From Spiroplasma endosymbiont of Lonchoptera lutea (GTDB lineage: Bacteria; Bacillota_I; Bacilli_A; Mycoplasmatales; Nriv7), in the NCBI RefSeq assembly GCF_964019715.1, contig NZ_OZ026463.1, positions 1,004,220 to 1,068,219 on the forward strand: a DNA stretch of 64,000 bases. The letters run 5' to 3'. This document shows, one piece after another, positions 19,901-31,835 of this stretch (within the stretch, counting starts at the first letter, position 1; every line of letters starts with the position of its first letter). The notes under the pieces were generated by a model. The model was not told the DNA's origin, made no database searches, and worked only from the letters and a program-made list of their open reading frames with translations. The position numbers were made by a program, and so were the translations under genes.

Positions 19901-22555
19901 TTATTCATAATCAAAACTTCACGAGGTTTGGACCCATTTTGCGGCACAAATCTCATCATACAATTCATCATCTTCACCTGTAATAATATGACTAGTATTC
20001 ATCCTTTGTGTAGATTCATGGAATTGTTCATTAAACTGCGGTTTTTGTTGCTGAGAAATAAATTTAATTAACGCACTAATGTCTTCGTCATTAATATATA
20101 CCCCTTGAGCTCTAGTTGGTGTTATTTGACCATAAGGAACAAATAACATATCACCACTACCAATTAACTTTTCAGCTCCCATACTATCTAAAATTGTTCT
20201 AGAATCAATTGAAGAACTAACAGCAAAAGCAATTCTTGATGGAATATTATTTTTTATAACGCCAGTAATAATATCTGTTGATGGTCTTTGGGTTGCAATA
20301 ATTAAATGAATTCCTGAAGCTCGTGCCATTTGCGTTATTCGCATAATACTTTCTTCAACTTCTTTTCCGGCAACAACCATTAAATCAGCAAGCTCGTCAA
20401 TAATTATCACAATATATGGTAACATTTCTTCAATTGCCACCTTTTGATTATAACTAGCAATATTTCGCACGCCAATATTAGAAAAAATAATATATCTTCG
20501 TTCCATTTCACTAATAATTTGTTTTAAAGCACGATTGGCTTTTCTTAAATCAGTAATTACTGGTACTAATAAATGTGGCAAATTATTATATACTGATAAT
20601 TCAACGCGTTTTGGTTCAATTAACAAAAATTTTACTTCATGCGGTTTAACCCGAAGAATTAAAGAAGCAATAATACTATTAATACAAATTGATTTTCCAC
20701 TACCAGTAGCACCCGCAATTAATAAATGTGGCATCTTATCTAATTCCGCAAATAAAATTTTTCCCATTACATTTTTACCAATGGCCATTAATAATTTACT
20801 ATCTTTCTTATTAAGGGGAACATTTTCCATCACTTCACGAATCGTAACTAATGCTGGTGAAATATTTGGAATTTCAATTCCCACTGCTGACTTACCATGA
20901 ATAGGTGCTTCTAAACGAATATCTTTTGACGCTAAAGCTAACTTAATATCATTTTCTAACGAAGTAATTTTACTTACCTTAACGCCCATTCCTAGTTCAA
21001 TTTCAAACTTAGTTACTGCTGGTCCAATATTAATATTAGTAACTCGCGCTTCAATATTAAAATGTTTAAAAAGACGATGAATTTTTTCAACATTATTTTT
21101 TGCAGTTTTAATATTTAAATCACGATTAACACTAATTATTGGTTTTGTTAAAAGACTAACTGGTGGCAATTGATAATTAGGATTAATTATTGAAGGAAAA
21201 TAATTACTTGGTATTATTGAAGAAGAAACTTTATTATCCAAAGGATTAATCTCTTCAATAAATTCTGGAGACAAATTGTCACTAATAACAACTGCTTGTT
21301 TTGCTTGATTATCGGATTGATCAATAACTGAAAATACCTCATCTAATGCTGATGAGCTAGTTGGATAAGATTTTATCCGTTCTTTTTGAATTGGTGGTTG
21401 TTCTTTATTAAAAGGTGTTAAATAACTATTAGCAGCAAAATCTTTACGCACCACATCTAATTCCATTAATGATGTTTGATCATAACCAAAATCATCACGA
21501 GAAAATGCTTGTTGATGATACTCTTGTTCTTTAATTACCTTCTCATTAAGATTAATTTTTGGTGTTAACTTCGAATCTCAATTATCAATATGGTGATAAT
21601 TTTTATTACTATAAATATCATCAAATAATAAATCTTCATTCATTAATGAATGATGTAAATTAACGGATGGTAATTTAATTGTAATATCAGAATTTTTTGT
21701 TGTATGTAAAACTTGCCGATCATTACCATTAATATTTTTAACATTAACAGTTTCAAAATATTGCTGATATTTCTTCTCAGCATTTTTCTTATTTTTAACA
21801 TTCTTTTTAGCCATAAAACTAACAATATGTAAACTATTATGTTCCTTATTAACTTTTCATTGATAAAGATATCAAGGATTTCCTGTTAAAATTCAAAGAA
21901 TAATTGTCGTTAAAAAAACTAAACTACATATTAAAGAAACAATTGTTGTTAAATAACCAAATACTGCTGAAAACAACATTCCAATAAATCCGCCACCAGC
22001 AAAAGGAATAAAATATGAGCCATTAATATGAAAAAATTTCTTAATATCTAATCGTTGCATAAAAAGAGAATTTTGTAATCAATTATCCGTATAAGAACTA
22101 ATAACTTGTGAAAACCAATTTTGTTCTGCATTAATAGAAGAACGATGATAACTAATCAATAATACAATATCATTCACAAATCAACAAATAGCTAAAACAA
22201 GTAATATTATCATTACTTGAACTCGTTTCTTAATTTTAATTTGAATACCACCAAAAATTGCAAAACTCACTACTAAAATAACAAAATAGATAATATATTT
22301 AAATCATCCAAAAAGAAAATTGAAAAGAACATCATCTAAAAATTGACCAATAACCGTTAAACGAGCAAGAGCCAAAATACTAGCAAAAATAATGAACAAA
22401 GCTCATATTTTTCCACCAATTTTATCACTACGCCGAATTTTCTTCTTTAACTGAATAATTTTGGATTTCGCTTGTTGTTCTTGTTCATATTTTGTAGTAT
22501 TGCGAGGATTATTTTCAAACTCGACAAAATCACTACTTATTTTATCGCTATTCAT
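19901..22555 (-). CDS. ftsK: DNA translocase FtsK/SpoIIIE lacking the gamma domain
   Basis: 884 aa. Starts MNSDKISSDFVEFE; four to five hydrophobic segments follow in residues ~50-240, then a variable linker. The RecA-like motor has Walker A IAGATGSGKSICIN, Walker B YIVIIIDELADLM, and IATQRPSTDIITGVIKNNIP. After MNTSHIITGEDDELYDEI the protein should enter the KOPS-binding winged helix, but instead reads CAAKWVQTSWSFDYE and stops. In the +1 frame the same bases encode PQNGSKPREVLIMN, the normal end of FtsK. So the gamma domain has been deleted with a frameshift. Upstream of uvrC, downstream of the RNase J paralogue. Confidence 0.94.
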
Positions 22556-22587
22556 CCTTTTATCTCCTCATATTTTTTAAGTAATAG

Positions 22588-24243
22588 TTAATTTATCTCA
22601 TTAATTATTGCTAAAACCATTGGATTTTTACCCGTTTCTTGACGACATAACTCTTGCAACTCACTACGGATTTGATTTTTAACTGTTGTACCATCAAACT
22701 CTGATTTTTTTTGATGTTCTTCAACAATAGTACGAACTTTCGCTTGCATTTTATTAGTTAATTCCTCATCATCTTGAATAAAAACAACCCCACGCATTTG
22801 CACATCAACTAAAGAAACAATCTCTTTACTACGACGATTTAATGTAATGCCACTAATTAAAACTCCATCACGAGCTAATTGCTTTCTTTCATTTAAAACA
22901 ACAGCACCAATATCGCCAACCCCAAGACCATCAACATAAATATTATTATATTTTAAAGAAGATGGTGATGGTCCTAATTTACCATTAATAAACTCTAAAA
23001 TTTGACCATTATCCTTAATTAAAATATTATTAATTAGAATTCCTGCTTCTTGAGCACTATTTTGCGCACTAACAAAATTTTTATGTAATCCTTTAATTGG
23101 CATAAAAAATTTTGGTTTCATAATTCCAATCATCATCTTAATATCTTCATATGAAGCATTCATATCTCACACTTTTTTATCGGATAACGCCATAAAACGA
23201 GCATCAGTTCTTGCTAATTCATCCAATATTCTCGCATGTTTTAATTCATAACCAGGAATCGGTAGCGTTGCTAAAATCACAGTATCTGACTTTTCTATTT
23301 CTAAATGCTCATCATCGCCACTAATAATTTTATATAATCTTGTATAAAGTCGCTCACCACTACCTGTAACAAAAATTACTGAATTGTCATTAATAGCATC
23401 ACTAGTTAAATTTCTAAACTTAATTTTATTAAATTGCAAATAAGTTCCTGACTTAAATTCTTCTAAAATTGATTTTAATGTGCCCCCCATAACGATGGCC
23501 TCACGATTAGTTTCACTAACCAACTCCAAAATTTCACTTATTTTATATAAATCCTGTTCATGACAAGCAATAATAATTTTAGACTTTGCTGCTTTAAAAG
23601 TTGATTCCACTAACTTCTTACATTTATGATTAGGAGCCGTATAATCATTACGACTAGCATAACCAGAACCACTCATCAATAATAAAATTTTATTATTAGC
23701 AATTTTTGCTAAGTGTGCCATATCTGTAGCAAAATTAGTTCGTTCTTCACTATCAAAAATATAATCACTCGTATAAACAATAGTTCCATCAACAGTCTTT
23801 AAAGCAAAACCAAAACTTCCCAGAATACAAGTTGTCGTATTAAAAACTTCAATTTCATTATCACCAAAAGATAACATATCCTTTTCTTTAATTTCAATTA
23901 ATTCATTTTCACTATGTCATACCTTAAACTTGTAGAGTTTTTGTTTAATTAAAAAGATTGTTAATTTACTACCATAAATAGGAATTTTAATATCCTTTAA
24001 AAGATATGTTATTGCTCCAAAACATTCGTCTGATGGTTTAGAAATAAATAATCCTTTAATCCGATTAACATTTTCTTTTAAATAAGAAAAATCGGGAATA
24101 ACAGTATCAATTCCTAATGCTTCTCGTTCAGGGATTTTACTACCAGCATCAAAAATAAATATATCACGGTTAACTTCCACCACATACATATTTTTTCCGC
24201 GTTCATCAAGTCCCCCTAATGCAAAAACTTTTATTGTTGCCAT
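22588..24243 (-). CDS. rnjB: RNase J2-like protein without metal-binding motif
   Basis: 551 aa, full-length metallo-beta-lactamase/beta-CASP paralogue of the protein at 55446. Begins IKVFALGGLDERGKNMYVVE. Where RNase J1 has THGHEDHIGG this one has SKPSDECFGA; where J1 has HTSGHASQEE it has WDMNASYED; where J1 has MPMHGDY it has MPIKGLH. All catalytic His ligands are thus gone; one Asp (YTSDYIF) remains. The C-terminal domain is intact (GVGDIGAVVLNERKQLARDG, ending KNPMVLAIINEIN). Likely a structural partner of RNase J1. B. subtilis RNase J2 is likewise degenerate, though less so. First gene of the rnjB-ftsK-uvrC run. Confidence 0.9.
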
Positions 24244-24450
24244 AACTATTTTTTCTCCTCTAATTTAATATAATTTTATTTTAAAATATTGCTTTTATTA
24301 TTATAACACATTGATTATCCAGCTAAGCAGAGAATAATTTCTTATCTTATTTGTTTCCTCAATAATTAAAATTCATTCTGATTTTTATCTTTTAATTATA
24401 CTATAACTATTCGCAAATGCAAAAATTTGATAAATGCTGTTTATTATTAT

Positions 24451-24580
24451 CTGAATTGTAAATATAAATGGGACAGTTTTTTAAAATAATTGTATTAAAT
24501 CTATTGGTCTTTTATAAGATAATGATTTTCTGGGTGTAGAATTAATTTGAAATGCTATAGAATTTAAGTCTTTTTGTTTT
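24451..24580 (-). mobile_element. IS30-A, 130-bp 3'-end fragment
   Basis: Starts CTGAATTG (first C replaced) and matches the right end of IS30-A in reverse. It stops abruptly at the left terminus of the next copy. Same inverted R-end-to-L-end junction as at 6295/6296. The 24244-24450 segment before it holds no gene. Confidence 0.88.
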
Positions 24581-25641
24581 CCTGAAATGTAAAATTAAAA
24601 AGGACACTTATATAAAAAACAAATTGTGTTAATTCTATAATTAAGAAAAGAAAGGAATTAGCACAATGTATAAGTATCTGACTATTGAATCAATAATAGC
24701 AATAAAAGAATATAAAAGTTATGGATTTTCTATTCGTAAAATAGCAAAAGCAATTGATTATAGTAAATCAACTGTACACAGAGTTTGTAAATTATTAAAT
24801 CAAAACTTATTACCATTAGAAATATTAAATCAAGTTCAAAAAAATAAACAAAATGCAGGTAGAAAATTAATAATTTTAACTTTAACAGAAATTAATACTA
24901 TCAATCATTTGTTAATTACTAAAAATTATGCTCTTGATATAATTGCTGATTTTTTAAAGAAAAATAAAATAAAAAATATTTCAACAAAAACTTTATATAA
25001 CATGTTTAAAACAAATCGAATGGGTTTTGATGAAAAAAATTTATTGAGAAAAGGCAAAAATAAACCTCATAAACAAAAAGAAACTAGGGGCAGAATTAAT
25101 AATTGTAAATCTATTCATGAAAGAAATTTAATCATTCCAAATATTAAAAATATACAAGAATTTGGCCATTTAGAGGGAGATACTATCGTTGGTAAAAATC
25201 ATAAAAGTTCTATTATTACTTTAGCTGATATATGATCAAAAACCACAATTCCTTTGAAAACTAAAAATCATAAAGCAGAAAGTATTACACAAAGTATAAT
25301 AAAATTTATTTCAAAATTAATACCAGGAACAATTAAAACTATTACTTTTGATCGTGGTAAAGAATTTAGTAAATGAAAATTAATTGAAAAAAATTGTAAT
25401 GTTAAAATTTATTTTGCAGATGCCGGCAAACCTTGTCAAAGAGGTTTAAATGAGAACAATAATGGTATTTTAAGAAGATATTTACCAAAATCTACTGATT
25501 TATCTTCATATAAACAAAAAGACTTAAATTCTATAGCATTTCAAATTAATTCTACACCCAAAAAATCATTATCTTATAAAAGACCAATAGATTTAATACA
25601 ATTATTTTAAAAAACTGTCCCATTTATATTTACAATTCAGG
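24581..25641 (+). mobile_element. IS30-A copy (complete)
   Basis: 1061 bp with both termini; abuts an inverted fragment on the left, chromosomal DNA (TTAATCAC) on the right. No target duplication visible. Confidence 0.93.
24666..25610 (+). CDS. IS30-family transposase (IS30-A)
   Basis: 314 aa, DDE residues intact. Differs from the consensus by VGKNHKSS (Asp to Asn) and TPKKSL (Arg to Lys). Confidence 0.92.
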
Positions 25642-25717
25642 TTAATCACAATTGACTTAATCTTATTAGTAAAATATAATTGTTCTTATATATTTAAGAA
25701 ACCGAGGTACTAACATA

Positions 25718-27142
25718 ATGAAACTCACTAATATCAACCAAAAATGAAAATTATCACCATACTTTGACAGTAAGTTTATGAAACAAGCACTTATCATTAT
25801 GATTCCTCTAATCGGTCAATCATTACTAATTGCATTAATGAATGTTATTGATGTCTTTATGATTGGTTCTTTTTTAAGTCAAGAAGTTCTTAATGGCGTT
25901 GGTGCTGCTAATACCATTCTGTTACTGGCAATGTTCGGTTTTTTTGCTACGAATATGGCCGGAAGCATTTATGCTTCTCAATATATTGGTAATAATAATC
26001 TCAAAAAAATGCAAGAGGTAAATAACATTAGAATTATGATTAATGTCACAATGTCAATAATATTTACCATCTTTATCTTCACATTAAGAAATGATTTAAT
26101 TAAACTAATTATTGCTTCTGAAAGCAGTAAAACAATGTTAAATTTTAATTCCCAAATCGCAATTGATAATGGCAGTTTATATTTAGCAACTGTTATTTGA
26201 ATTTATCCGCTTCTAAGCGTTATAACAACCTTATACCAAAATATGAACGAATGTAATAAAACATATTTACCGTTTCTTTTTACAATTTTTCCGGTATTGA
26301 CTAATGGCATTCTCAACTTCATCTTTTTATTTTATTTAAAAATGGGAGTTATGGGAGTTGCTATTCCTACTGTAATAGCAAGAATTTTAGAAATAACTAT
26401 TGTTATTACATTTCTTTTAATTACTAAACCCGTGTTTCGCCCAATGAAAAAATTTTGATATGTTACTAAAGATTTATTATTAAAAATTCTTAAATCGCTT
26501 TTGCCAATATTTTTAGCTAACATTCTTTTTGTATTATCATTAACAGCACAAACAGTTATTTATTCATATTATGGTGGAGCCGATATCCTATCAGCAACCG
26601 TTGTTGTAATGAATATTATGAATATTTTTTATGCCGTATTTAATAGTTATAGTGCCATTATACCAATCTTTATTGGTAAACAATTAGGTGTTGGTAAACT
26701 GTCACAAGCAGTTGCCAATCTTAAAAAAATTATTGGTTTGCTATTTCTAATTGCGATTACTTTCACAATAATAATTTTCAGTCTTTCATTTTTTATTTTT
26801 GATATTTTATTTACTAACAAAATTAGTAATGAAGCCATTAGCACGGCAAGATTTTATTTAGGATTACAATCCCTAGCCTATTTCTTCTTATCTTTTTCAA
26901 TTATCTTTTTTAGTGTTTTACGCGCCGGCGGATTTATAAAGTTAGCTACTGCCTTAGATATTCTTTGTACTTGAATTATTATTGTTATGACACCATTAAT
27001 TGTTAGTATTATTGTAACTAAATATTTTCCTAACTTTGATTACAAATATATTTTTATTATTTCTACTATTGGTGAAATTATTCAATTTGCTCTTGTTACC
27101 ATCTGTGTTATTAAAATAAAATGAGCACGAAAATTAATTTAA
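25718..27142 (+). CDS. MATE-family efflux transporter
   Basis: 474 aa, about twelve hydrophobic segments, TGA read as Trp. The N-terminal half has MKQALIIMIPLIGQSLLIAL, NVIDVFMIGSFLSQEVLNGVG and SQYIGNNN; the C-terminal half repeats the fold (IIPIFIGKQLGVGKLSQA). These are typical of MATE/MatE permeases that export drugs or metabolites with Na+ or H+. Substrate not predictable. Isolated plus-strand gene bounded by an IS30-A copy and a bidirectional terminator. Start chosen at the ATG after a GAGG-type site. Confidence 0.9.
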
Positions 27143-27191
27143 AAAATAAAATGAACTCCTATTTTAAACTAATAAGAGTTCATTTTATTTT
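27143..27191. terminator. Bidirectional terminator between MATE gene and pnp
   Basis: 16-bp stem (AAAATAAAATGAACTC and complement) with A- and T-runs on both sides, placed between convergent genes. Confidence 0.9.
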
Positions 27192-27192
27192 T

Positions 27193-29292
27193 CTATTCAA
27201 TTTTAATTCTAGTTTCATTAATTAATTCTAAATTAACACGATTTTTTTCATCAATACTAATTACTTTTACTGTTACTTCTTGTTTTAATTTTAATAACGG
27301 CGTATTTTTGGGTATTTTTGAATTATGTAATAATCCATCAATATTCTCTTTTAAATTAATGAAGTAACCAAACTTTTCAATCCGAACAACAGTTCCCATA
27401 ATAATTTCTCCAATGATAACTGGTTCAATAATATCTTTAATTAATTTTTCTGCCATTAATATTGATGCTTCATCTTTGTGATAAATAGTCACTTTCCCTT
27501 GGTCATTAATATCAATTTTAACATTGCCAGAAGTCTCAACAATATTAGTAATTACTTTACCACCAGCACCAATAACATCACGAATGCGATTAATCGGAAT
27601 TTTTAATTGCTTAATTTTAGGAGCATTTTTATTTACTTTATTACGCGAAATATTAATTGTTTGCTTCATATTATCTAAAATATGCTTTCTCCCAATTTTA
27701 GCTTGTAATAATGCTTCTTTAAAAATTTCCATTGTAATGCCATCAATTTTAATGTCCATTTGTAAAGCACAAATTCCTTGGTTTGTTCCCGAAACTTTAA
27801 AATCCATATCGCCAAAGTGATCTTCACTACCTTGAATATCACTTAAAATAACATAATCATTACCTTCTTTAATTAATCCCATTGCAATCCCGGCAACACT
27901 AGATTTCAATGGTACTCCACTAGCCATCAAAGCTAATGAAGAAGCACAAATTGCTGCTTGGGAGGTTGAACCATTAGATGCCAATACTTCCGTCACAACT
28001 CTAATCGTATAAGGAAAATCATCAATACTAGGCAATACTTGTAACAATGCTTTTTCTGCTAATGCTCCATGACCAATTTCTCTTCTATTGGGCGGTCCAA
28101 ATCTTCCAGTTTCACCAACTGAAAATGATGGAAAATTATAATGAAGCATAAAGCGTTTACTTTCCTCTTCTGTTAAACCATCAATAATTTGATGTTCGCC
28201 TAGAGCTCCTAAAGTTACAATTGATAATACTTGCGTTTCGCCACGAGTAAATAAAGCACTACCGTGAACAATTGGGAGAACATCAATTATTGATGTTAAC
28301 GGTCGAATTTCATTGCTCACACGACCATCTAAACGAATTTTCTTATTAATAATAAAATCACGAACAAGTTTCTTTAATAAAGTTTGATAAATAGCTCTAA
28401 TCTGTTTAATAATCATTTTTTTTTCTAATTCATTAACATATTGTTGATTATCATAAACAGCAAATAAAGCATTATAAACATCTTTTAAAGCTTTTTTTTG
28501 TTCTTGCTTCGTTTTAATATTTAAAGCACTAATAATTTGTGGTTCATACTGACTAGTAATAGTTGATACTAACTTATTATCAAATTCTAATTCAATAATA
28601 GGTAATTTTTCTTGACCAATAATATTAATAATTTCTTCTTGAAAGGCAACTAACTTTTTAATTTCTATATGTGCCATCGCAATTGCTATTAACATTTCTT
28701 CTTCACTAATTTCTTGACCACTAGCTTCAACCATATTAATTGATGCTTTTGTTCCCGCAACAATTAATTCTAACGATGATTGTTCCAATTGTTGACTTGT
28801 AGGATTACAAATTAATTCCCCATTTATTTTTCCAATAATAACTCCTGCTACGGGACCATTAAAAGGAATTTTTGAAATACATAATGCTAATGAAGAACCT
28901 AATAATGCTGCCATTCTGACATCAGCATTAGAATCAACCGCTCATACATTATTAATTACTTGAATCTCATGATTAAAATTATTAGGAAATAAAGGTCGCA
29001 AAGGACGATCAATTAACCTTGATGCTAATGTTGCATATTCACTAGGTTTGCCTTCACGCTTAAAAAACCCTCCAGGAATTTTTCCAACAGAATATAATTT
29101 CTCTTGAAATACAACTGTTAAGGGAAAAAAATCTAATGTTGATGGCTCTTCATTAAAACTAACAATACTTAATACCGTACTTTCCTCATAGCGTACTAAA
29201 ATTGAACTTGTTGCTAGTGATGCTAAACTACCATATTCAATAACAATTTTCTTCCCATTAAAATTATTTGTAAATCTTTGTTCTTTATTCAT
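27193..29292 (-). CDS. pnp: Polynucleotide phosphorylase
   Basis: 699 aa. 3'-5' phosphorolytic exoribonuclease. Two RNase PH-like domains: first FQEKLYSVGKIPGGFFKREGKPSE, second GETQVLSIVTLG, LHYNFPSFSVGETGRFGPPNRREIGHG and SEDHFGDMDFKV, separated by a helical domain. The C-terminus has a KH domain (INRIRDVIGAGGKVITNIV) and an S1 domain (IIMGTVVRIEKFGYFINL). One in-frame TGA (NNVWAVDSNADVR). With RNase J1/J2 it forms the RNA decay set in this window. Confidence 0.97.
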
Positions 29293-29362
29293 TTGCTGTT
29301 ACCCTTCTCATCTTCCCACATCTTATTTTATCATATTGTTTTAGCAACAAAAAATATGATCG

Positions 29363-29719
29363 CTATTTTAAACGACCATTAATAATCTCTGATAATGCCT
29401 TAGCATAGTTACCAAAAATAATACTAATAGCATTAGTTTGTTTAATTATTCCTTGCTGTTTTAACTTCCGAATCTTTTCAATATTAACTTGTTTAATATC
29501 TTTAATAATAATTTTAATCTTTGTATTTGTTGCTTGTGCCTCAATAATATTACTAATTGTTCCTAAATAATCAATAAAAACATCTACTTTAAAAGGAATT
29601 AATTTTTGCCATTGTTTTTCTGTTGAATTTTTATTTTTTAAAAATATCATATTTATTAAGCAAGCAATTATATAAAAACTAATAATATTAATCCTAAATC
29701 TAACAACAGTATCTGTCAT
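29363..29719 (-). CDS. Membrane-anchored PTS EIIB-like protein, Cys missing
   Basis: 118 aa. One N-terminal hydrophobic helix (ISFYIIACLINMIFL), then a domain resembling the glucose-type EIIB fold: DYLGTISNIIEAQATNTKIKI, DIKQVNIEKIRKLKQQGI and AISIIFGNYAKALSEII. In functional EIIB the strand is D-A-C-A-T-R-L-R with the phosphorylated Cys; here the aligned segment is EAQATNTKIKI without Cys. So it cannot be a normal phosphocarrier; a regulatory or vestigial role is an inference. Lies between nadK and pnp, same strand. Confidence 0.6.
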   Translation of the reverse strand: MTDTVVRFRINIISFYIIACLINMIFLKNKNSTEKQWQKLIPFKVDVFIDYLGTISNIIEAQATNTKIKIIIKDIKQVNIEKIRKLKQQGIIKQTNAISIIFGNYAKALSEIINGRLK

Positions 29720-29745
29720 AATTCCATCGCTTCTCTTCCTTTTGT

Positions 29746-30531
29746 TTAATTATGAATAAATGTTTTTTGAATTTGATTAATCATTATTAAATCATTAACA
29801 TCAGTTACTAAAATTTTAATTTTATTAGCAATTAAATTAATAATTAAATTATCACTATTAAAGTCATGTTTTTGACTATCAATTACTAAAAAAGCATCTT
29901 TCATATTACCTTTAATAGTAACTGTGTGGGTATTATCTAAAATTAATGGTGCCTTTAAAGAATTATGTTTATTATGAAAAACCGGAGCAATTTCTAAGAA
30001 TTCCATTAAATTTTTTTCACTTAAAATAACTGCGCCATTAATACTTTTAGTATAGCCAGTTGAACCAGTTTTAGTAGTTAAAACAAATCCTGAACTTTGA
30101 CAATTTTGTAATAATTGATTATTAATATAAACTGTAAAAAATATTGTTTTTGCAATACTCATTAATTTAATCTCATTAAGACTATAAAAATTTTTATTAT
30201 TAATAGTTATTTTTAAAGCATCAAGAGATTTTGTTTTCAAAATATTATTTTTTAAATTAGTAATTAACTTATCAATTTCATTAACTTGATAAAGAGCATT
30301 AAAACCAATATTTCCCGTATTAATAGTTATAAAATGAATATTATCAATATTTTCATTAAAACGATTAACCGCTGATAAAAAAGTGCCATCACCACCAATA
30401 ACAAATACGATTTCTGGATTTTGTTCATCAAATATCATCTTTAATGCTAATAATTTACTAGATAAGTTTTTAGCCACAGCAATTGATTCATCGGCCTTAT
30501 TAGTAACAATTGTAAATTTCTTTTGTTGCAT
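29746..30531 (-). CDS. nadK: NAD kinase
   Basis: 261 aa. ATP-dependent NAD+ phosphorylation to NADP+. Contains VFVIGGDGTFLSAVNRF, TINTGNIGF, the SLNEIKL (NE) motif and TTKTGSTGYTKSINGAV, all diagnostic. 26 bp upstream of the EIIB-like gene. Confidence 0.95.
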   Translation of the reverse strand: MQQKKFTIVTNKADESIAVAKNLSSKLLALKMIFDEQNPEIVFVIGGDGTFLSAVNRFNENIDNIHFITINTGNIGFNALYQVNEIDKLITNLKNNILKTKSLDALKITINNKNFYSLNEIKLMSIAKTIFFTVYINNQLLQNCQSSGFVLTTKTGSTGYTKSINGAVILSEKNLMEFLEIAPVFHNKHNSLKAPLILDNTHTVTIKGNMKDAFLVIDSQKHDFNSDNLIINLIANKIKILVTDVNDLIMINQIQKTFIHN

Positions 30532-30634
30532 TAATTACACCTCATAATATAATTCTATCAATAAGGTAATAATATCATAAATTAAGAATCCATATAAATA
30601 TTCTTTGGATTGGCAACCCTTTTTAGGACACTTT

Positions 30635-31435
30635 TTATGTAGACTGGTATTTTCTAAATTCAACGGGAGTTAAATAATTTAAACTGCCATGAATTCGAAT
30701 ATTGTTATATCAATTAACAAAATCAAATAGTTCGCATTTTAGTTGTGTTAAGTTTGCAAATTTTTTACCGTTAATAAATTCGGTTTTAAAGGTTTTGTAA
30801 GTTGCTTCAGCAACAGCATTATCATATGGGCATCCTTGGGAGCTTAATGATCTTTTAATTTTAAAGGTTATTAAAATTTCATCAATAATTTTATTTTTAA
30901 ACTCATTACCACGATCAGTATGAAATAAAGTTATTTTATTTAATGGTCGTGTTATCTTGTGAAAAGCTTGTTGAACTAATTCAGCAGTTTTATTTGGTCC
31001 AGCACTATAGCCAATTACTTCGCGATTAAACAAGTCAATTAATAAACAAATATAATGTCATTTAGTGCCAACTTGAACATATGTTAAATCACTAACAACA
31101 ACTTCATTTGGTTTTTTGTCATTAAATTGACGATTTAAAACATTATTAATTTCGTCATTATTAACTGTTTTTTTATGATTACAATATTTTAACTTGGTGT
31201 ATTTAGAAACCAAATTATTTTTGATCATAATGAATCGGATTTTTCGTCGTGATAAAATGATATTTTTTCTTATTAAAACAGCTTTAATTTTACGAGCACC
31301 ATAAATCTTGCGACTTTTATTAAATGCACTGATAACTTCTTGTTCATAATTATTAACATCAAACTTGGTGCATTTATTAGTTTGATAATAATATGTTGAT
31401 TTTAGTAAACCTAAAATCTTACATATTTTCCTCAC
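30635..31435 (-). CDS. IS3-family transposase OrfB (copy 3)
   Basis: 266 aa, nearly identical to copy 2 (SSQGCP in place of SSKGCP), DDE residues present. Its normal expression as an OrfAB fusion is blocked by the orfA frameshift. Confidence 0.92.
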
Positions 31436-31467
31436 TGAATATTTATTTTTGTTGTTATTAATTATTG

Positions 31468-31748
31468 TTATTTTTTCCCGATTATCAGTGCTGCTTGCTT
31501 TAAAATGTCATTTTCCATTCGTAATTGTTGGTTTTCTTTTCGCAAGTAAATTAATTCATTTTCTTCGACAGTGCGATTATCTTTTGCTTTAAATGACCCA
31601 GAATTATTATAATTTTTAATTCAACTATAAATAGTTGGTTTTGGTAAATTATATTCTTTCCCTAAATTTTAATAACACTTTTGTCATTTTTGTATAGCAT
31701 TACAATTTGTTTTTTAAATTCTTCAGAGTATGAGGTTTTATTTCCCAT
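31468..31748 (-). pseudogene. IS3-family OrfA, frameshifted (copy 3)
   Basis: A run of AAATTTTAAT replaces AAATTAAT near 31670, adding 2 bp inside the HTH region and breaking the frame. Remaining sequence matches copy 2. Confidence 0.88.
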
Positions 31749-31835
31749 TTTTATATTCCTTCTTTCTTAATAATTTTGAAGTCTATATAATTATGGTCCA
31801 ACTTATTGTAGCCTATCCACTTTTTTATTATTATT

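Larger units (their letters stand above)
30606..31819 (-). mobile_element. IS3-family element, copy 3
   Basis: 1214 bp, flanked by the 3-bp duplication CTT (30603-30605 and 31820-31822). Two extra T in orfA relative to copy 2. Inserted between nadK and trpS, just upstream of the duplicated trpS leader. Confidence 0.94.

Noticed and set aside
27524-27820. Plus-strand 98-aa ORF inside pnp (and 20535-20900 in ftsK)
   Set aside because: Antisense to highly conserved coding sequence; no independent support.
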